64,000 nucleotides of DNA from Durusdinium trenchii (GCA_963970005.1 CAXAMN010021001.1:50540-114539); one strand, 5' to 3'. Numbered from the stretch's first letter, positions 9,731-21,082 are shown. Notes: generated from the sequence alone by a model not told the origin. A program made the numbers and translations.

Positions 9731-10609
9731 CAGTGAGCCTGCGGGAGCGGGAGCCTTAGCTCTCGTTCCCAAAGGGCAGGGGGGTAGTAAGGGTCCGCGG
9801 CAGGCGCCCAGGGGGAACCTTAGTTACTCTCTGTGGCTACCATGCCAGGGCCAATTTTGTACAGAGAGGCACAAGTACCATGCTAGGATAGGTCCACTGT
9901 TTCACCAGTTTCACACGGGCCTTGCACGACACAGGAGAATGTTTTCACGATTGCCCCTACTCTCCTTTTTCGACAACTGAGCTCACCTCTTGGCATTTCG
10001 AGGATGCTGAGGGGAGCCAAGGAGGCCTCCCCCGAAGATCATCCTGTTTGCTGCCGCCGCTACTGCCTGAGCACCGATATGCCTCTCGTTTCGTTCGTGC
10101 AATCAGTTGAAAGGGTTGTGCAATGAGACGGGACTTTTCCATGGCATGCTTGGCGCTGCAACACCTGATTCCCTTGGCAAGAATCAGGGTCGCTGACAAC
10201 AAAGCTGTTGTGCCAAGGACCTCCGGAATCATGCTCGCCACTCGGTGTAGTGGCCTGTCGACAGCCTCCTCTGCTGGTGTGAGTGATGCAAAGCCCCTTT
10301 GATTGGCTTCGCCACCCTGATCGTGCGCCGAACTCTCCTGACATTTCGCATTATGAATTCAGGCCCATTGGTAGCTCTTTTGCATCTTATGTTTCACCGG
10401 TTTCACCTCCGTACAGTGGAAACACCTAGCGATAGGGGGGACTCGGCTCCTGGCCGCCTTTGGGGTTGTTTTGTGTTTTGGTTTTGGGTTTGTCCTTGTC
10501 TCATTCCCCACTATCATTAGGTGTTTCTCTCCTTTCAATGATGACCTGGGCACTCTGCCCACATGGCGTCCGCACTCGTGGAAAAAAAAAGCCTCACAAG
10601 GTGGGTCCC
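9731..10609 (+). repeat. Long direct repeat downstream of LRR-B, copy 2
   Basis: Partner of 3564-4450 at a spacing of about 6.16 kb; both follow an LRR-B gene. Divergence is moderate, with many substitutions and small indels, so the duplication is not very recent. It ends just before the ATG (10636) of the large helicase-containing gene. The 5' flanks of two unrelated ORFs are therefore homologous. Confidence 0.75.
10345..10590 (+). repeat. Structured poly(A)-ended module, copy 2
   Basis: Hairpin arms 10419-10440 and 10506-10527 pair at 19 of 22 positions around a T/G-rich loop. A second stem TGGGCA (10547-10552) / TGCCCA (10556-10561) follows, then CGCACTCGTGG and nine A (10582-10590). Compared with copy 1, at least three stem positions have changed on both arms so that pairing is kept. 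Confidence 0.55.
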
Positions 10610-10635
10610 TTTTCACACCACTCATTGGCGTTCCC

Positions 10636-13600
10636 ATGGAAAACTCGCTTGACCTGGCAGTGGTTTGGGCATTGTGTGGCGCATACATGTGCTATCAATT
10701 CTGGCCGATGCCAGGTGGTGGGCAAGAAAACTGCAGTGATCCTCAGGAACTAGCGGCCGTCAAGTGGCCTAAACGGGCTCACCCTGGAGCCCCCACCAAA
10801 GCAGGACAAGAACGCACACCATGGCTCACTAGCTGGGCTCGTGCCACTTTTGAACAAGGCTGTCTGTCAGTGCTGCCTCACCTGGAAGGATTGTGCAAAG
10901 CAATTTCCCTTCCTGGAGAGCATCTTTTTCAGGCGAGTCGAATAGCGCCCAACCGTATGCGGCCAATCATCTTCCATGCCTTTGGCAAAGCAAAACTAGA
11001 TGCACCTGCACAGTTGGCTCGGCTAGCACGCCAAGGGTGGGAAACTCTCCCCATTGCAATTTTAGGTATGCCATACAATCCTGCAGCGTGGTCCCTGGAA
11101 GCGTGGAGGCCTATTGGCGGGTGCTGTTTCGCAGGAGTGCCAAGTGCACTGACCGGGAACAGTGCTTTCCGCTTTTGTCTTTTGATGCAATGGCATGCCA
11201 TTCCCGTTTCAGCGACGGCGCTCTTCCAAGATGCGAGAAAAGAAGAGGACACTGACCTAGAATCAGCGCACACCGTGTCGGAGACCGATCAGGACTTCCT
11301 TGAACGCTCGCTCATGGCCGCCGCCGCTGACCAGAACTCCCGTGAGTCCGGGTCCAGTCTGCCAGAGAGATTGCTAGCTGGGGAAAAGGCGTGTTCTACA
11401 ACAAGCTGTCGTCCCAGCAATCCGCAGCTGATGACTCCGCCCCTGTTTGTACCATGGCATGAAATAGCAAAACAATTTGACATTCCGGTAGAGCATGAAG
11501 CCCAGGCTGAGGACCTTCGAGCTATGTTTCAAACAGCCATAGGAATCCTTCCTACAGAGCACCAACACGACTTTTATCGGTTACACGGCATAGCTTTCAG
11601 CCAAATTTCCCAGGGCAGAGTACCGGTTGAAATGGCAGCCCCAATTGTTCTAGCCCCCATGTATGAGACACATCCGTGGGCCCCATATTGGGAATCCACG
11701 CTCTGGCACATGGCACAGTCCTATCGTTTCTGGCTAGCGGTCCCTGAATCGCCCCCGCCTGGTAGAATCCAGATTAACTGCGGTGGCCTTGGTGGAGGTA
11801 CCCTAGACAGCCCAACCACTCCGGCATTTCACTGTACACACCCACGAGTGAATGGGACGTGCGTCTAAGGCCCCTCCTTGACACCTGCAGATCGATACAG
11901 TGGGCAAGCCACTGAAGTCGCTGCAGGCCATACGACAAGTCTGCACGAACTTGCGATGCTGATGTCGCTGACTACTGACCCCTGTGAGTGCTGGGAAGTA
12001 CTAGGATATGGTTGCGCAGCTACCTTGTACCGTAGGACTCAAATTGTCCTGGAAGCCTCCAGGCAGCTCCCAGCACATTGCCGAGAACACACTCTGCCTT
12101 TTTGAGCGGACTGTGGTGGAAGCTACTGTCACTTCAGCCTGCGCGTATCCTCATGTGTCTACCGTTCCTGTCACGTATTGGCAACAGCACGAATGCAGCT
12201 GGGCTCTATGCCCCCACCGAATTTCATGTCGAAGGGTTTAGTGCCGGCAGTTACACTGGAGCTACTATTGTACTAGCCCTCTGTGTGTTGTTTCCGGGGA
12301 GTCTTATCTCGGCCACACTGGGTGCAATCGCTATGCCAAAAGGAGTCATGGGAGCACTGATGGAGATTGCCTCCCCTGGCCAATGTGACATTCATCCAGT
12401 GCGCTGAGGACGATGTACTTTGCAACTGGCACCCCAGTCCCATGGATCGAAATGTGATTTCGTATCGCCTTCGATACACGCTGGTTGCAGAGTCGGATAA
12501 ATGGATGGGCCCTGACAAACATAAATATTGGCACTGGTTGCACTGCAGTCTTCCGCATGGACGATGTCTCCTCTCGGAGCTCAAGCTCAGTCACCCTGAA
12601 GTCATTCCTCTCCGTGACAGAATGGCAGCGCCACTTTGACTCGCGTCCTGGATCCGATTCGAAACGGTTATGAACCAACAGGATTGGCTAACTGCAATCG
12701 AGCAACTTGTGCCCCAGATCCACCTCCCGGACACGCAGCTCCTTCAACTCTTGCGTAGCTGCGTGCCAGAGCAAGGGATTTCATCGATGGCAGAAGCCCA
12801 AGCACTGCTCTTGCGCAATTTTCGGGTAGGCGGAAGCAAGCTGAATGCATGTGCACAATGGCTCACTGAAGTCACGCGTGCTCTTTTTCGGCCAATTCCC
12901 TTCAGAGAAGTCTTTGTCATCCTAGCCCTCTGCATGCCCCAACTGACATTTGCAGATGGTGCCAAATTAGACGGCAAACTGTGGTATAGTCCAGCCATCA
13001 GTAAGGACATGTCAACTATTCATGTCACGCCGTTAGCTCAAGGCTTGCAGGGCATGCATGAGTACAAAATTGCCTTCGCTGCACACTCAAGAGCTGCGGC
13101 TTTCGTTTCTCCTGACCAACCAATGTACGAATTTGAGTCCCTTGCCACACTGCCTTCGGAGAACATTCACATCGGCAGTCAGTTTATGCGCTCCTGATGG
13201 TTCTCCTTGAGTATGTCACCCAACCCAAAAAGTGGTCCAGGCAAGGCTCATACGAATCAAAGGAAGAGCTAGCAGTTCGACAGAGTAGCCCGAAGTCATG
13301 GACAGTAGCGTTCATCCCAACACCAGAAACCTTTGCGCCCTTGCCGACGAAGTCAGAGGTAGGGGTCATGGTAGAGATACAATGGGGACTCCCGCCCAGT
13401 TTGCAGCAACTAAGCACCCAGACGGTAGGATTCCCCATCCTCAGTCTGTCTGAAGTCGGGACTACTGTCTCTGCTGATCACCTGCTACAAATGGCCACGA
13501 TGCCCCTTGAACACAAACCTACGGCCCTGGGCATTCCCTACTCGCTACCGGTCTCCTATCAATTTGACGGAGCCGAAGAACTGCTGCATAGCCTACATGC

Positions 13601-13715
13601 CCTCTTCGGACTTCTGGCAACGGCCAATACCCCGCGGTATTGTCCCCAAGCCACTGGCTTTGGACAGCAGTTGTGCGCTGCAGCTGGCACGGACAGTGCC
13701 CATATTCTTTCTATT
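10636..13715 (+). pseudogene. 5' half of a very large broken gene; alpha/beta-hydrolase-like block
   Basis: ATG 10636 (CCCATGG) opens a 410-codon stretch with a hydrophobic N-terminus (LAVVWALCGAYMCYQFW). It ends at TAA 11866, and coding resumes in the same frame directly after it. Later coding runs in alternating frames: 11878-12105, about 12100-12400, 12367-12639, 12670-13194, 13197-13715. Two blocks together look like an alpha/beta-hydrolase: a nucleophile-elbow GFSAGSYTG near 12237 and VTFIQCAEDDVLCNW near 12385, an acid-strand-like segment. The many single-base frame changes argue for a decaying gene or uncorrected indels. It abuts the inverted helicase block and probably was one gene with it. 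Catalytic status cannot be judged. Confidence 0.5.
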
Positions 13716-14945
13716 GCGCTATCTATTGTCTGTTGTGCACTGAGTGTCCTGGTGGTCAGGACGAGAATACTGTCGGATTCTCTATCTGACATGGGGAGCC
13801 ATCGTTCAATTTGCCGATAGGCGGCGTTTGTTGCGTCCGGCGGCGGAACCGCTCTTGTTTCTGGATTCGAGACATCATGGACCCAGTTTACGAAGCGAAA
13901 CCCTGTTGCCAGTCGATCCTCCGCTCTAATGGATCCAGTGCCAATTTGCCAATTGTGGTTGTGTTCGTTGCAGAGCATTGGATAGTGGATCCCAATTAGG
14001 GGCTCGTAAACTTCTTGAGCTACCCTTGCACTCGTCGGGAGCATGATACTCCATTGGTGTATCCCTGCCAGGCCTGAGCGCTCTTCTGCCGTATTGGCCT
14101 GATGGAGTTGAAATGTGTGGCCAGGGCGCGTCATAGCATACCCTAAGCCGGCAATTAGTCCTTCAGGGGTGTCTAGCTGAACTCGGCGGAGTTCCGGGCA
14201 CACCGCCTGTAAATTGGCTCCAGCAGGCAGGGTGCTAGGACAGTCCTCACGGGAGGACCATCGAGAGCCCAGTGCCTTGCTGCTGACTTCTTTCGCTGCC
14301 TGTGTGAGTTCTTGTAGCGGAACCTCGGCACTTTCCTTGAGCAGTCTACAGGCTACTACTGGTAATAGCAGGAGAGTTCTGTGTTCTCGCAGGTTGTCGG
14401 CTACTCCTCCTGGACTCTGCCGAGGGTCACCCAGGAGAATTCGAAAGAAAGGTTGTCTCGGAACTGCTGGGACAAAGGCCGACTTGAGGTCCATGTCCTG
14501 TTGGGCCTCTTCGCTAATGAGCACATCTAGACTTTCCATGTGCGCACGGAGTGGCGAGTGGGTTTGCCCTTTTTGTTCCCAGATAAGACCAGTAGTAGTA
14601 ACAACAACCCTTGCCCCTGGTATAATGCTGGAGCAGTGGAACATGACTTGATCATACTTCGTGCTGGCGGTGTTGGCAATTCCTTCTTCCCGACTGACCG
14701 GCTGAATGAACAGCGTTTGCTGGTCTTCATCTAGGTCCAGCGAGCTCAGAAGTTTGGTAATAGCCCTTCCAGCAGGGTTTTCTTTATGGGCAACGCCAAA
14801 CCTCAAGTTGGTGGTGATTGCAAACCAGGCAAGCAAGAATGTAAGCGACCTTGTCTTGCCAGCACCAAAGACTCCAGCAATAGCCAGCGTGGATCGGCCA
14901 GACTGTAAGGCTGATCTGCAAGGCTTCTTCCAGCAGTCGGGGCGG
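13715..14945 (-). pseudogene. SF1 helicase core, inverted within its own gene
   Basis: On minus an open frame gives GVFGAGKTRS (Walker A, 14852-14875), VLISEEAQQDMD (motif II, near 14505) and ILLGDPRQSPGG (motif III, near 14425). A probable motif IV, SILVLTTRTLSAQ, lies near 13760. These belong to superfamily 1 helicases of the UPF1/DNA2 type. The open frame runs beyond both ends (13559-15049), but the outer parts are antisense to the neighbouring plus-strand coding, so the true block is about 1.23 kb. The expected C-terminal motif VI is not here; it lies on the plus strand just beyond 14945. The segment has therefore flipped, or was mis-assembled. Confidence 0.65.
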
Positions 14946-17900
14946 AGAGCCAATGCGGAGACAGCTGTCAAAGTTGCGGGTGCAACAGCCAAGCACTGCA
15001 TAGTACTGCATGGCAAATCCAACTTTCTCAGTGGCACGTCGCGTGGCACCGACTTTGATCATGAATGCTACACGCGTGCCAATGTAGCATATAGTCGAGC
15101 CACAGACCTGACGGTGTCTGCTTGTCCTGTTAACATGCATGGCGCCACAGGAATGTCACAAGTCCTCTCGGCTCTGCTCCATGGTGTCTGCACGCTGTGT
15201 ACTAATGACCAGCAAACTGTCAAGGTTCGTGTGGAAGGGGAATTCTCCGCCAGTCGTAAGCTGGTTTCCGAATCTACAGCTGCATTCTTTGCGGCTACGG
15301 AACCCCAGCCACTATGGACTGGATCGCTTCCGGTCTGTCTTGTCGAGTACCACCAGGGCCATCCCCGACGACTCCGTTTGGTGTTAGCGTCGCAATCCCT
15401 CCTCACCAATGGGGAAAAGTCGCTGCTAGATGCACAGCACCCAGTCCATGGTAAGGTACACAACAGTGGCCTGCTGTTTGGCTATGCAGCGGACCGATGC
15501 ACAGAACCAGACTGGCTTGTCCTTCCTGATGGGCACCAACCAAATGCCTGGAAGCTCTTGCATGCAGCCCGGAAAGGGGGCAATCGGTTCTGTGTTGGCA
15601 GTGGCCTCCGGTATGCCCCAGGGCAAGCTGATGATACTGCCAACAGAGCCAAGGAGTATCAGTTTGAATCACTCCACAAAATATACTTCTATGATGCTTG
15701 GAGGTGGAAAATAGAGTTAAATCAGCCGGAATCCTCCCTCCACCTCCCTCCGCGACCTGGCCTGCTACAAAATGGGTGTTACTGGCAACAACCAATGGAG
15801 CACCCAGAGAATGCTGCCCACTTACATCACTCACAGCCAAGCGCAGCCCTGGCGGAAATCAGTCTTACTGAGACCAGCTCTGATGAAAGTGACGAAGCTG
15901 TGCCCCCAAGTGAAGCACCCGAACCTACTAGTCAAGGCCGAGAAACGGAACCCCCTGCCTCCCCCATCACCATCTGCAGCACGGAAGAAGAGAATGTCAG
16001 CTCCCGGAATAATGCAACGGAACCATCGGATGAGGAGGTGCTGGCAGAAACAGTTGCCTCCATAAGTGAAGGAGGCAAAACTCAGGAAGAGAGCATGGAA
16101 GCAACCCCAAAGAGCCCATCCACCAATGTGGTGACCAGAACAGCAGAATCAAGAGAGCAAATGGAAGGAGAGCAAGCAGAAGAGACTGAGAGTGTCACCA
16201 CGGATGAAGTTATTGACCTTGAAGTTTTAGGGGAGGCTACCCCTGAGCGTGCGGCAAGCTCTCGCTATGAGTCCATGGTGACAAAACGGGCTCAAGCTGC
16301 CACGCAATCTCTTCAGCCACAGCCCGCTCCGCCACCTCCGGCAGGGGCAACCTCAGAAATGGAAAAAACAGGCACGAAATGTCCAGCCTCCATCGCCTCT
16401 TTGCAGGAAACAGACGAGCGTCAAGCTCCTCCTGACCATGCAAGAGCAGGAACCAATGAAGTTCTCAAGAGGGAAGGGGGCCACCGGGTGGCTGCCCTGA
16501 TGCATCCTCCACAGACACTAACATCCCCAACCTCCCGGTAGGAGAGGCAAAGAGGCGAAATAGGTGGGCGCCAAGTCCACTGGCCGTCTCGGCGGCTCCA
16601 CCGCAAGGGGTGGACCCGGAAAGCAACTCGTCTCTTAGCCCGACTAGCCCGGCTGAGCAACCAAACGAAGGTGTATCAGAGGCCTCAGCCCCCGCCCCAG
16701 CCATGCAACCGAGGCCGCAAGTGCCCCTAGCAGTCAAATCCAAGGCGGCCAAACCGGCCATAAATCAGTCAGGGCAAGCCTCGGAAACAGGGCTCATCGA
16801 AGCAATCCACTCCCGGCTGCGCGCACCTCCTACGTTGGCTACAGGTCTACTCAGCATAGCGGCAGCGAGGCCGCCCACCGCGAGCATTACTAACCCGCAA
16901 ATGCCGGTAACGCCTCCTAAAGCCACAGGCACCCAAGCAACAACCAGGGTAGCTGCCCACACCACAGAACTCTACATTCAAGAGACTGAAGAACGGTCCG
17001 GATCGGTGAACACTGACATCACCCATCTCGCAGAGCAGAGAGCGATGCAAATGGTCCACCGTTATCAAACGCTCAGTTGAAGAGCTTACTCGTGCACAGA
17101 CAGAAACGGAGGCGATGCCTCCGGCTCTGCCCCTGGTGTCCCCCCCAGTCAGCTTGTATGCTAACCTGCCGCAGGAATGGCCCCTTGCGCGCCTCAGTGT
17201 CCAACTACGGCACATCGGAGTATTGCTGCGGGTCACTCTTTACCGCCGTTTGGCGGAGCTTAGCTTTCGTGGAGTCGACTTTCGGCAGCTACCACGAGAG
17301 GTCATGCGAAACATTTGCTATGATTTTAACAACATCTGTGGAGAAATGGCCAGACGCTTAGCGTCGCTCTTCGCTTTCCTCAAATCCGAACCTGATGCAA
17401 CCATGCAAGAGGATCCCATGGGGCTATCCTTGTATGCGGAACCAGCATATTGGTTATATGGCCTGCTGTCCTTTTGCGCCAAAGCGTGCGAGTCCAAAAT
17501 CGCTGAGGCCAATGGCACCCCGATAGTGGGGGCCAAAGATGATGGAGGCACGCCAGCGCTAGAAGCTACTGGCAAGACCCTGTCGCTGATGCAAACAGTA
17601 GTGATGTCCTTTGGCCGCAACCAAGGCTTCGGCAAACCTGATCTCCCCATCCACCACCTGCATATCTACTTTCCCGTCCAGTTAGTACACAAACTGGTGG
17701 AGCGCATGGAAGACTTGCGTTTTACCAATGCTACGCCAGAGGACGGGAAAAAATACAAGCACAATAGTGAAAGTGAAACCAACAGTGCTTATATTGTCGT
17801 GGGCACATATGAAGGGGTGTGCCCCTATAATACCTTCTGTGGCCTTCCAGACACACCAAGAGATGCAGGTGCGTACGAACATGGACTCCTGGATGGCAAC

Positions 17901-18167
17901 TTAGAGGTACCTGTGTGGCCGGACGTACAGAAAGCAATCCTGCCCACAAGTAAAGCTAAGTGCCAACCAGGACGCCTGGGAAATACTCCCCCTCCGCTCC
18001 CCGATAGGCACCGCAACCATGAAGTAGCATCAAAACCACGGACAGTGGACCGTATGTCAACTGAGGAAAGTGTGGTAGTACTGCGACATCAGGAAGCCAA
18101 GGTTGGGTCAGTAAAGCATGAGGAGGGAACATGGCAAGACGATGTAGCAGTCGATTCGTCCGAGTAA
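14945..18167 (+). pseudogene. 3' part of the large helicase gene
   Basis: It begins with the missing helicase end: VAGATAKHCIVLHGKSNF, then YTRANVAYSRATDLT (15071-15115), a motif VI of SF1 helicases. A globular region follows (LFGYAADRCTEPDWLVLPDG ... FYDAWRWKIEL) to about 15720. Next is an acidic Ser/Glu/Pro-rich linker to a stop at 16541. Coding then continues one frame over (NLPVGEAKRRNRWAPS ... MVHRYQTLS, to 17080), and another single-base shift leads to VEELTRAQTETEAMPP and a 350-residue domain ending at 18167. That last domain (SLYANLPQEWPLARLSVQLR ... YIVVGTYEG) is unrecognised. Smooth continuity across each shift shows one original reading frame. Confidence 0.6.
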
Positions 18168-18400
18168 CTTCATCCATCAAGCGTTCTGTGGAGGCATGTA
18201 GATCCCGGAGAATTTGTTCCAAATCAGCAGCTAATCCCGGAGGGAAGTCGGTGGTGTATGGCATCTCATAAAGTACCTCCAAGAATCGAGAAATCGATTC
18301 CATTAAAGTGCGTCGAGAGATCAGCATGTTGATGATGCCAAGTGGGGCCTGCTGGGGATAGGATTCCATCGTAGTCCAGAAAGAGGCCTCCATCGTGTGG
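18165..18400 (-). CDS. Small coiled-coil-like ORF of the minus-strand element
   Basis: An ATG near 18395 on minus starts MEASFWTTMESYPQQ and reads into a helical segment (AADLEQILRDLHASTERLMDEV). The frame stays open into the neighbouring plus-strand gene, but sequence there is antisense to it, so the real end is near 18165 where the two units meet tail to tail. Probably the last ORF of the element covering 18.17-20.48 kb. Function unknown. Confidence 0.3.
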
Positions 18401-18666
18401 CGAGAACGTATAGGGATGACGACCAGGTGAACCAAATGTACCAAATGAACTTGAGCCAACCAGGAGAAGGGAGAAATCAGGCATGCAAGAGTGCAAGTCA
18501 GGGAAAGAAAAGGAAATACGAGCAAGACCAAAATCAAAAGAAAGTGGAAAAATAGTTCGTTGCAGGCGCAGGTCCTTTTTCCGTGGGAAGAGAACTCCGC
18601 TGGCAGAAAATAGCGACGAGTTGTCGCAGCGCTGCAAGGAGAATATGGTACATGTGAATGAAGAAA

Positions 18667-19681
18667 TCATAGAGGAATGTCGGAACGTCGGAGGCCATAA
18701 GAGGGGAGCTCATCTGTCCGAATGAACAATCCAGCATATTGAATTTGACTGGTAGATGAGCGGCACTTGTACCTCTGGTCAACCCGATTCCGCACAACAT
18801 CGTAGAAGTGGCTGGCGATGGAATCACAAGGGAGTCCACCCGAACGTACCACGTAATGTTGAAACTGGCGGGAGAAGCACTCTCCAGCCACGAAGTATCG
18901 GCGGGGGGCCGTGCGGCCTCCAAATATGCATGCCACGTGAAGAGCACATTGGAGCTCTGGAGTCAAACGATGTGTGATGTCAGGGTTGATCCGGTTGTCG
19001 GAGCTGTGGCTGTGACCTGGGTAGCAGCACCGGCAGTAGAAGCCCAAGCTGGGAAAGTACTCCGAATTACCTTCCCCTTCACCTTTCCAAGAGCTAGGTC
19101 GAATGACACCATCAGTAAGGATGCCGCGAAGGGAAATGCCCGGGCAAATGTGAACGAAGGTGTAGGTGGCCTGACATGGAGTCCACTGAAAGTATTCGGT
19201 CTTGGGGTAGTCCAGCTTGAGGAGCAGGAACAGAGTGTCATGGCATGGGAGTTTTCCCCAGAGAAATACCGGCGACTTCTCAAGAATCTGAGGAACGTGA
19301 GATAGGGTAGTGAGGAAATCTCCCAGGTGGTCACCCCAAGAAGCCGCGGGGATGCGACGGAGGGGTAATGGTAGTAAGCGGACAAGCTCATGGATGGTGG
19401 TGTCCACGAGTGTGCGAGGCAAATTCTCAGGAGCTTCACACTCTTCCGAGAGATCTGCGGAACTTATTCACCATGGAGAGAAGGGCGCTCCAGTCTTGAA
19501 ATTTGTGTTCAAAGATCTCGTACCAAAGGTCAATAGGACCAGACGGGCGAATGTGAAGCCAAAAAGGTGTGGTCCAAATTTGTTTCTGAGGATCCATGAT
19601 GTTGTCCATGAAGTAGCCCCGCTTGGCTGAATGTTCCAAAGAGGTGAGGTCAGGTCGGTGCCGGGACCATTGGAGAGACAA
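18667..19681 (-). pseudogene. Dinoflagellate element protein with ADP-ribosyltransferase-like motif
   Basis: Two overlapping minus-strand frames form one protein. The first (from about 19681) reads NIMDPQKQIWTTPFWLHI ... MVNKFRRSLGR. After a shift near 19430 the second continues LPRTLVDTTIHELVRLLP ... to the stop at 18667. Around 19150 it reads HICPGISLRGILTDGVIRPS followed by a FPSLGFY segment. This spacing resembles the H-G-T/S ... IL..G....S element that begins PARP/ART-type ADP-ribosyltransferases, with the usual HGT degraded to HICPG. The identification rests on this short motif only and should be treated as tentative. The downstream part is Cys/His-rich. Confidence 0.4.
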
Positions 19682-19816
19682 TCGTGGGGGAGTCTCTGGT
19701 CGAATTGGGCCATGAGGAGAACGGTGAGTCGAATCTGCCTGGTTGGAGGTCGGAGGCTGGGTGGACGCAGCTGGTGCTGGTTCTGGGGCTGTTGGAGGAG
19801 CAATGGTGGGTGAACG

Positions 19817-19934
19817 TTAGTGGATGGGAAGGTGGAGCGGGCAAGGAGGGTGCAGGAAGGTAGAACTGGAATGGGGAAAAGAAGGATTGAAGGGAGAGTG
19901 GAAGAGAGCCTGTTGTTGCAGGTGATGAGCGGCG

Positions 19935-19986
<52 letters not shown>

Positions 19987-19997
19987 GNNNNNNNNNN

Positions 19998-20043
<46 letters not shown>

Positions 20044-20480
20044 GACATTGGAGGTGGAGTTGGCGAAGTTCCTCTGCCTCAGAAGCAGGGAGGGCAGTGA
20101 GTGGTGTAACCGGAGGAGGTTGAAATGCCTGTGGTGGAGTCGTAGGTCGTGAGGCGGAATCCGGCGGTGCAGGTTGTGGATGTGGTCGATCGCCAGGTCC
20201 AGGAAGCAGTCTCAAAGGGGCGCCACCGAAGAGTCCCGGTCAGAAGGAGGATGAACGGTTGGTCTGCCCGTGATCTGCCGCGATGATGGCTGGAATGGCC
20301 AGATCTGGGAACGTGTTGGAGGAAGGTTGGAGGTGCGATCCAAAGTGCTTTCGGGGATGCAGGAATCTGGCCGCCTCAAGCACAAAGACACCGGCCCAAT
20401 AATACGGGACATCTCGAAGTCCGCTCTGCTGGTCGGCTCGTGTCCAAAGGATGTCCGTTTTCTCTCCTTGGGGCGCAAGG
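19817..20480 (-). pseudogene. Polyglutamine/proline-rich ORF region of the minus-strand element
   Basis: Reading leftwards from about 20480 there is a globular stretch LWTRADQQSGLRDVPYYWAG ... FPDLAIPAIIAADHGQTN to about 20240. A Pro-rich segment follows, then a run of more than 30 CAA codons (Q) interrupted by the assembly gap, ending near 19817. The frames of the two parts differ. Base composition is strongly pyrimidine-rich on the coding strand, as in the block at 23.2-29.3 kb. No ATG is clearly favoured. Probably a structural or accessory ORF of a retroelement. Confidence 0.4.
19938..20044 (+). repeat. (GTT)n microsatellite with assembly gap
   Basis: Uninterrupted GTT units on plus (CAA on minus) lie on both sides of ten N at 19988-19997. 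The true length is unknown; the gap marks a collapsed or unspanned repeat. Confidence 0.95.
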
Positions 20481-20484
20481 TGTG

Positions 20485-20739
20485 CCAAATCGGGTCCGCT
20501 AGTTTCTGTTGCGAGCCACGGCAAATGAACTTCAGCTCACAGCCGAAAGTGCTGCTCTCCCCTATCTGTGGGAGTTGCTCCAAAACCGCACTTTCGAATT
20601 CCTGGAGACGATCATACTCCTGGAGCTCGATAGTGAGCTGAATCTCCTCTCCCGCCAGCGTGGTTAGGATCAGGTGTAAGACCATTGATCTTTCATCGCT
20701 CCATGGTGAGCTAGCCACTGATATGTGATCTGCTAACAT
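20485..20739 (-). pseudogene. Ubiquitin-like head of an LRR gene, truncated
   Basis: ATG at 20739 on minus starts MLADHISVASSPW and the family's ubiquitin-like unit: LILTTLAGEEIQLTIEL ... FGCELKFICRG ... LADPIWHTLR. At about 20485 similarity to the LRR family stops, and sequence typical of the minus-strand element follows in an overlapping open frame. No LRR repeats follow. Either the element inserted here and the rest was lost, or this is a junction produced by rearrangement. Confidence 0.65.
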
Positions 20740-21082
20740 AGCCTACAGTCCTTGGCTCTGCAGCGTGCGCCTGTCTTCGAGCCTAAAAGTCCTGCGGCAG
20801 ACCACCGGCGGCCTCACCAGTCTGACAGTTTCACACCAGAGGTTGTAGACCAACCAATTGTACGGGCACAATGCGCACTCGTGCACTCTCTACTTTCTTG
20901 ACCGAACTGCCCAATTGGTCTCGGTAATGCTCACTTGTTCACTTGTTTTTGAGCCGAAATTTCCTGCGGTAGACTGTCATCAGGCTTGCTTATCTGACCA
21001 TTGCTAACGAGTGCTAACCTTTACTCTGTGTCGGGGGAGGAGACAACTGCACGGGCAGCCGTCCGTGTGCTTTCACCTATTA
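20740..21082. other. Intergenic spacer
   Basis: Between the truncated LRR head and the stop codon of the next LRR gene, both on minus. Short related phrases recur (GAGCCTAAAAGTCCTGCGGCAGAC near 20780 and GAGCCGAAATTTCCTGCGGTAGAC near 20952, about 170 bp apart), so it contains an old tandem duplication. No gene seen. Confidence 0.5.

Noticed and set aside
13559-13714. Last 52 codons of the minus-strand helicase frame
   Set aside because: The plus strand here continues the upstream protein (GAEELLHSLHALFGLLAT), so the minus reading is antisense.
14706-14944. First 80 codons of the plus-strand frame that leads into the helicase C-terminus
   Set aside because: They are antisense to the Walker A region on minus; real plus-strand coding starts only near 14945.
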